Of a stretch of 64,000 nt of DNA, positions 61,778 to 64,000 are shown in pieces (the first letter of the stretch is position 1; the number at the start of each line of letters is the position of its first letter). The notes below the pieces were generated by a model. The model was not told the DNA's origin and did no database searches. It was given only the letters and a program-made list of their open reading frames with translations. The translations under genes and the position numbers were made by a program. Source of the DNA: Bacteroidales bacterium (lineage in GTDB: Bacteria; Bacteroidota; Bacteroidia; Bacteroidales; UBA932); contig JAFRXI010000071.1 of NCBI GenBank assembly GCA_017437755.1, forward strand, positions 62,001-126,000. The letters run 5' to 3'.

Positions 61778-62467
61778 GTGTCTGACGACCTGTTATATTA
61801 TCCATTGGATCCCGGAGTCGAGGCTTTTACCACACGACGGGACTCCCCCCTGCCCTATCCTGTCATTCAGGGACATCAGGTACACGGTTCGGAAGTCGCA
61901 GTCATAGAAAGGCCTTGGATGACAAGGGATGAACTTGAGGGATATGATGCCCTGGTGACTGACCTTCCCGGTGTTGCGATCGGAGTAAGGACGGCTGATT
62001 GTGTCCCCATCCTCCTCCATGACCCCCAGAACCGTGTTATCGCCGCCATCCATTCCGGCTGGAAAGGGACCGTACGGAAGATCGCCATGAAAACGGTCAG
62101 GGTCATGGCGGCAAGATTCAACAGCCGCCCTGAAGATATCATCGCCGCAATAGGCCCTGCAATCGGCCCGGGGAGTTTTCAGGTGGGAGAGGAAGTCGTA
62201 GCAAAGTTCAAGGATGCGGGCTTCCCGCTGGACGCCGTGTGGTCTTTTCAAGGCCCCGGTGACGGCAGTCCCATGTCCGGCGGTCATCATATCGACCTTC
62301 CCCTTGCAAACAAATGGATCCTGCAGGAGAGCGGTGTCAGGGAGGGGCGTATCCTGGTTTCAGGGATCGACACATATCTTGACAAGTCCTTTTTCTCCGC
62401 ACGCCGTGAGGGAATCGGGTGTGGACGGAACATAAACTCAATCAGGATGGATCCGAGCGATGAATAG
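61778..62467 (+). CDS. pgeF: PgeF/YfiH (LACC1-like) family protein
   Basis: This 229-residue protein belongs to the zinc-dependent family once called polyphenol oxidase. Members act as purine nucleoside phosphorylase/adenosine deaminase or in peptidoglycan quality control. Zinc residues appear in IQGHQVHGS, RTADCVPILL and AIHSGWKGT. The start is GTG at 61778. All key residues are intact. Confidence 0.92.
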   Translation: MSDDLLYYPLDPGVEAFTTRRDSPLPYPVIQGHQVHGSEVAVIERPWMTRDELEGYDALVTDLPGVAIGVRTADCVPILLHDPQNRVIAAIHSGWKGTVRKIAMKTVRVMAARFNSRPEDIIAAIGPAIGPGSFQVGEEVVAKFKDAGFPLDAVWSFQGPGDGSPMSGGHHIDLPLANKWILQESGVREGRILVSGIDTYLDKSFFSARREGIGCGRNINSIRMDPSDE

Positions 62468-62482
62468 GAGTATCATTTTGAT

Positions 62483-62490
62483 TATATTTG
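62483..62490 (+). promoter_or_regulatory. -7 box of the AraC regulator gene
   Basis: TATATTTG fits TAnnTTTG and lies 25 bases before the ATG at 62516. A TTTG just upstream is too close to serve as -33. Confidence 0.6.
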
Positions 62491-62515
62491 CACAAAAGCC
62501 ATAAATCATTCAGGT

Positions 62516-63394
62516 ATGCCAAAAGTGCTCAGGGAGGTAACTCCGATAACGGACCGGGACTGCTTCTATATCGTGGAGCGGCACAAGAGCGAGTTCGTTT
62601 ATCCTATCCACTCACATAAAGAGTTTGAACTCAATTTCATAGAGAACGGGAAAGGAGTAAAGCGTGTAGTCGGGGACAGTATAGAGGAAATTGGCGACCT
62701 GGAGCTTACGCTTGTAACCGGGGATGGACTGGAACATGCCTGGGAACAGGGGAATTGCTCATCGGCCGACATACGGGAGATCACCATCCAGTTCTCGGAC
62801 ACGCTGATGGACGAGCACCTTCTGAACCGCAACCAGTTCGCTTCTATCCGGAAGATGTTTGAAAACGCCAGGCTAGGGGTCACTTTCTCTCTCACGGCCA
62901 TCGCAAAGGTATACTATCTTCTGGACACGCTGTCCTCCCAGGAAGAGCGCTTTGACCAGTTCCTGAACATGCTCAAGATCCTGTATGAGCTCTCTCAGGA
63001 CAAAGGGGCCAGAACCCTTGCGTCCACATCTTTCGCCAACACCAGGCACGAAAGCGAGAGCCGTCGCGTCCTCCGCGTAAAGGAATACATATCAATTCAT
63101 TATGCCGAGCAATTGCGTCTTGAAGACCTCTCCGCACTGGTAGGTATGGCACCCAGCGCCTTCAGCCGGTTCTTCAAACAGCATACAACCAGGAACCTGC
63201 AGGATTATATAATTGATGTCCGTCTGGGAAGCGCAGCCAGGATGCTGGTCGACACCACTACCGGCATATCAGAGATATGCTATGCCTGCGGATTCAACAA
63301 CCTGTCCAATTTCAACCGCGCATTCAAGAACCGGCGCGGTTATACACCCAGGGATTTCAGGGCCCTTTTCACCAAGAACAAGGTATTTGTGTAG
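62516..63394 (+). CDS. AraC-family regulator with cupin-like sensor
   Basis: This 292-residue regulator has a cupin-type N-terminal half (HSHKEFELNFIENGKGVKRV, then LVTGDGLEHAWEQGN) and two helix-turn-helix units at residues about 190-285. SALVGMAPSAFSRFFKQHT and ISEICYACGFNNLSNFNRAF are typical AraC signatures. It is 20 bases upstream of a GPH symporter, so it probably controls sugar uptake from that gene on. The ligand is unknown. Confidence 0.93.
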   Translation: MPKVLREVTPITDRDCFYIVERHKSEFVYPIHSHKEFELNFIENGKGVKRVVGDSIEEIGDLELTLVTGDGLEHAWEQGNCSSADIREITIQFSDTLMDEHLLNRNQFASIRKMFENARLGVTFSLTAIAKVYYLLDTLSSQEERFDQFLNMLKILYELSQDKGARTLASTSFANTRHESESRRVLRVKEYISIHYAEQLRLEDLSALVGMAPSAFSRFFKQHTTRNLQDYIIDVRLGSAARMLVDTTTGISEICYACGFNNLSNFNRAFKNRRGYTPRDFRALFTKNKVFV

Positions 63395-63414
63395 CCGATT
63401 TCAATTTAAAAACC

Positions 63415-64000
63415 ATGGCCAGACTGTCAGAAAAGATCGGATATGGGATGGGCGATTTTGCCTCCTCCATGTTCTGGAAAATATTCTCCTACTATCTTCC
63501 CATTTTTTATTCGGACGTCTTTGGGCTCAAGCCCGTCCATGCGGCTACGCTGCTGCTGGTGACCAAACTCTATGACGCGGTCTCCGATCCCGTGATGGGC
63601 CTGATAGCAGACCGCACTGAAACCCGTTGGGGGAAATACCGGCCCTACCTGCTCTGGATGGCCGTGCCTTTTGCCGCAATCGGCATTCTGTCATTCTATG
63701 TGCCGGACAGCACGTATGCCGTCAAGCATGTATATGCCTACGTGATGTACATTCTGATGATGACCGCATACACGGCCGTGAACGTGCCTTACGGAGCCAT
63801 GCTTGGGGTAATGACGGACGATTCCAAGGAGAAAAGCGTTTTTTCCAGTTTCCGGATGTTCTTTGCCTACATCGGAAGTTTCATCGCAATGGGTATATTC
63901 GGTCTGTTCGAGAAGAGCATAATCGGCAAGACCAACGCCGCGGGCCGGGTCATGAAAGGTGTCGGCGATGCCGATCCGATGTCATGGACCATGGTGGTCT
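63415..64000 (+). CDS. GPH (MelB-like) sugar:cation symporter, 3' end cut by window
   Basis: The 195 visible codons start MARLSEKIGYGMGDFASSMF and include the GPH/MelB cation and sugar motif (KLYDAVSDPVMGLIADRT, RWGKYRPYLLWMAVPFA). About four of the expected twelve helices lie before the window end. Family members import glycosides, pentosides or hexuronides with Na+ or H+. It follows the AraC regulator, which probably controls it. Confidence 0.93.
   Translation, partial: MARLSEKIGYGMGDFASSMFWKIFSYYLPIFYSDVFGLKPVHAATLLLVTKLYDAVSDPVMGLIADRTETRWGKYRPYLLWMAVPFAAIGILSFYVPDSTYAVKHVYAYVMYILMMTAYTAVNVPYGAMLGVMTDDSKEKSVFSSFRMFFAYIGSFIAMGIFGLFEKSIIGKTNAAGRVMKGVGDADPMSWTMVV

Noticed and set aside
1-64000. 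Searched for CRISPR arrays, insertion sequences and phage genes
   Set aside because: No regularly spaced repeats, transposases, integrases or phage structural genes were recognised.

Overview
The window is a piece of a Bacteroidota (Bacteroidales-type) chromosome. The evidence is two SusC/SusD pairs, a hybrid two-component regulator (HTCS), TlpA and DUF5107 lipoproteins, a 29-residue mS38-like ribosomal peptide, and many copies of the phylum's -33 TTTG / -7 TAnnTTTG promoter. Base composition is in the mid-50s % GC by eye, which fits Rikenellaceae-like or related gut Bacteroidales; I cannot name a genus. There is no rRNA, CRISPR array, insertion sequence or phage. Both window edges cut genes.

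Layout. (1) 0-3.9 kb, plus strand: the 3' part of a GH54 alpha-L-arabinofuranosidase with an unusual tail, translationally coupled to a fused VKOR-thioredoxin-esterase. (2) 3.9-10.4 kb, minus strand: a SusC-SusD-TlpA locus followed by a decayed lipoprotein gene. (3) 10.6-15.0 kb: housekeeping genes (YhhN, a TonB-domain lipoprotein, tRNA-Gln, DJ-1, a ribbon-helix-helix protein, a zinc peptidase, alanine racemase). (4) 15.1-35.9 kb, plus strand: one long polysaccharide utilization locus (PUL) with HTCS, a 55-aa peptide, two paralogous fimbrillin-like lipoproteins, SusC, SusD, an Asp-box propeller lipoprotein, a DUF5107-TPR protein, a second propeller lipoprotein and a lipoprotein aldose 1-epimerase. 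(5) 35.9-36.5 kb: a YefM/YoeB toxin-antitoxin pair. (6) 36.5-59.2 kb: conserved core genes (rng, mS38-like, HU, lon, ung, coaD, DUF5106 thioredoxin, lnt, PASTA, rluD, an outer-membrane barrel, ruvC, serS, rpmA, rplU, an AAA ATPase, a sirtuin, rpsU, an AsmA-like protein, tRNA-Leu). (7) 59.2-61.6 kb: a small accessory segment after tRNA-Leu with a second YoeB module, a TIGR04076 protein, a flavodoxin-like protein and two hypotheticals. (8) 61.7-64 kb: a PgeF/YfiH protein, an AraC regulator and the start of a GPH sugar symporter.

How the genes work together. The 15-36 kb PUL should sense a glycan fragment in the periplasm through the HTCS, bind and import oligosaccharide through the lipoproteins and SusCD, cleave it with the two propeller proteins and DUF5107 protein, and equilibrate the sugar anomers with the epimerase. 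An arabinose-containing substrate is a guess: the propellers could be GH93-like or GH33-like, and a GH54 lies nearby. At the left end a periplasmic thiol-redox theme is visible: GH54 keeps the two adjacent cysteines that form a vicinal disulfide in the fungal enzyme, and the coupled next gene carries a VKOR disulfide-forming module joined to a hydrolase.

Translation and transcription signals stand out. rpsU (bS21) has a 9-base Shine-Dalgarno match although SD sequences are rare in this phylum. Two YoeB modules carry paired GTAC-core palindromes at the promoter. rplU has a structured leader. Several genes have a -7 box only 5-10 bases before the start codon, suggesting leaderless or near-leaderless transcripts.
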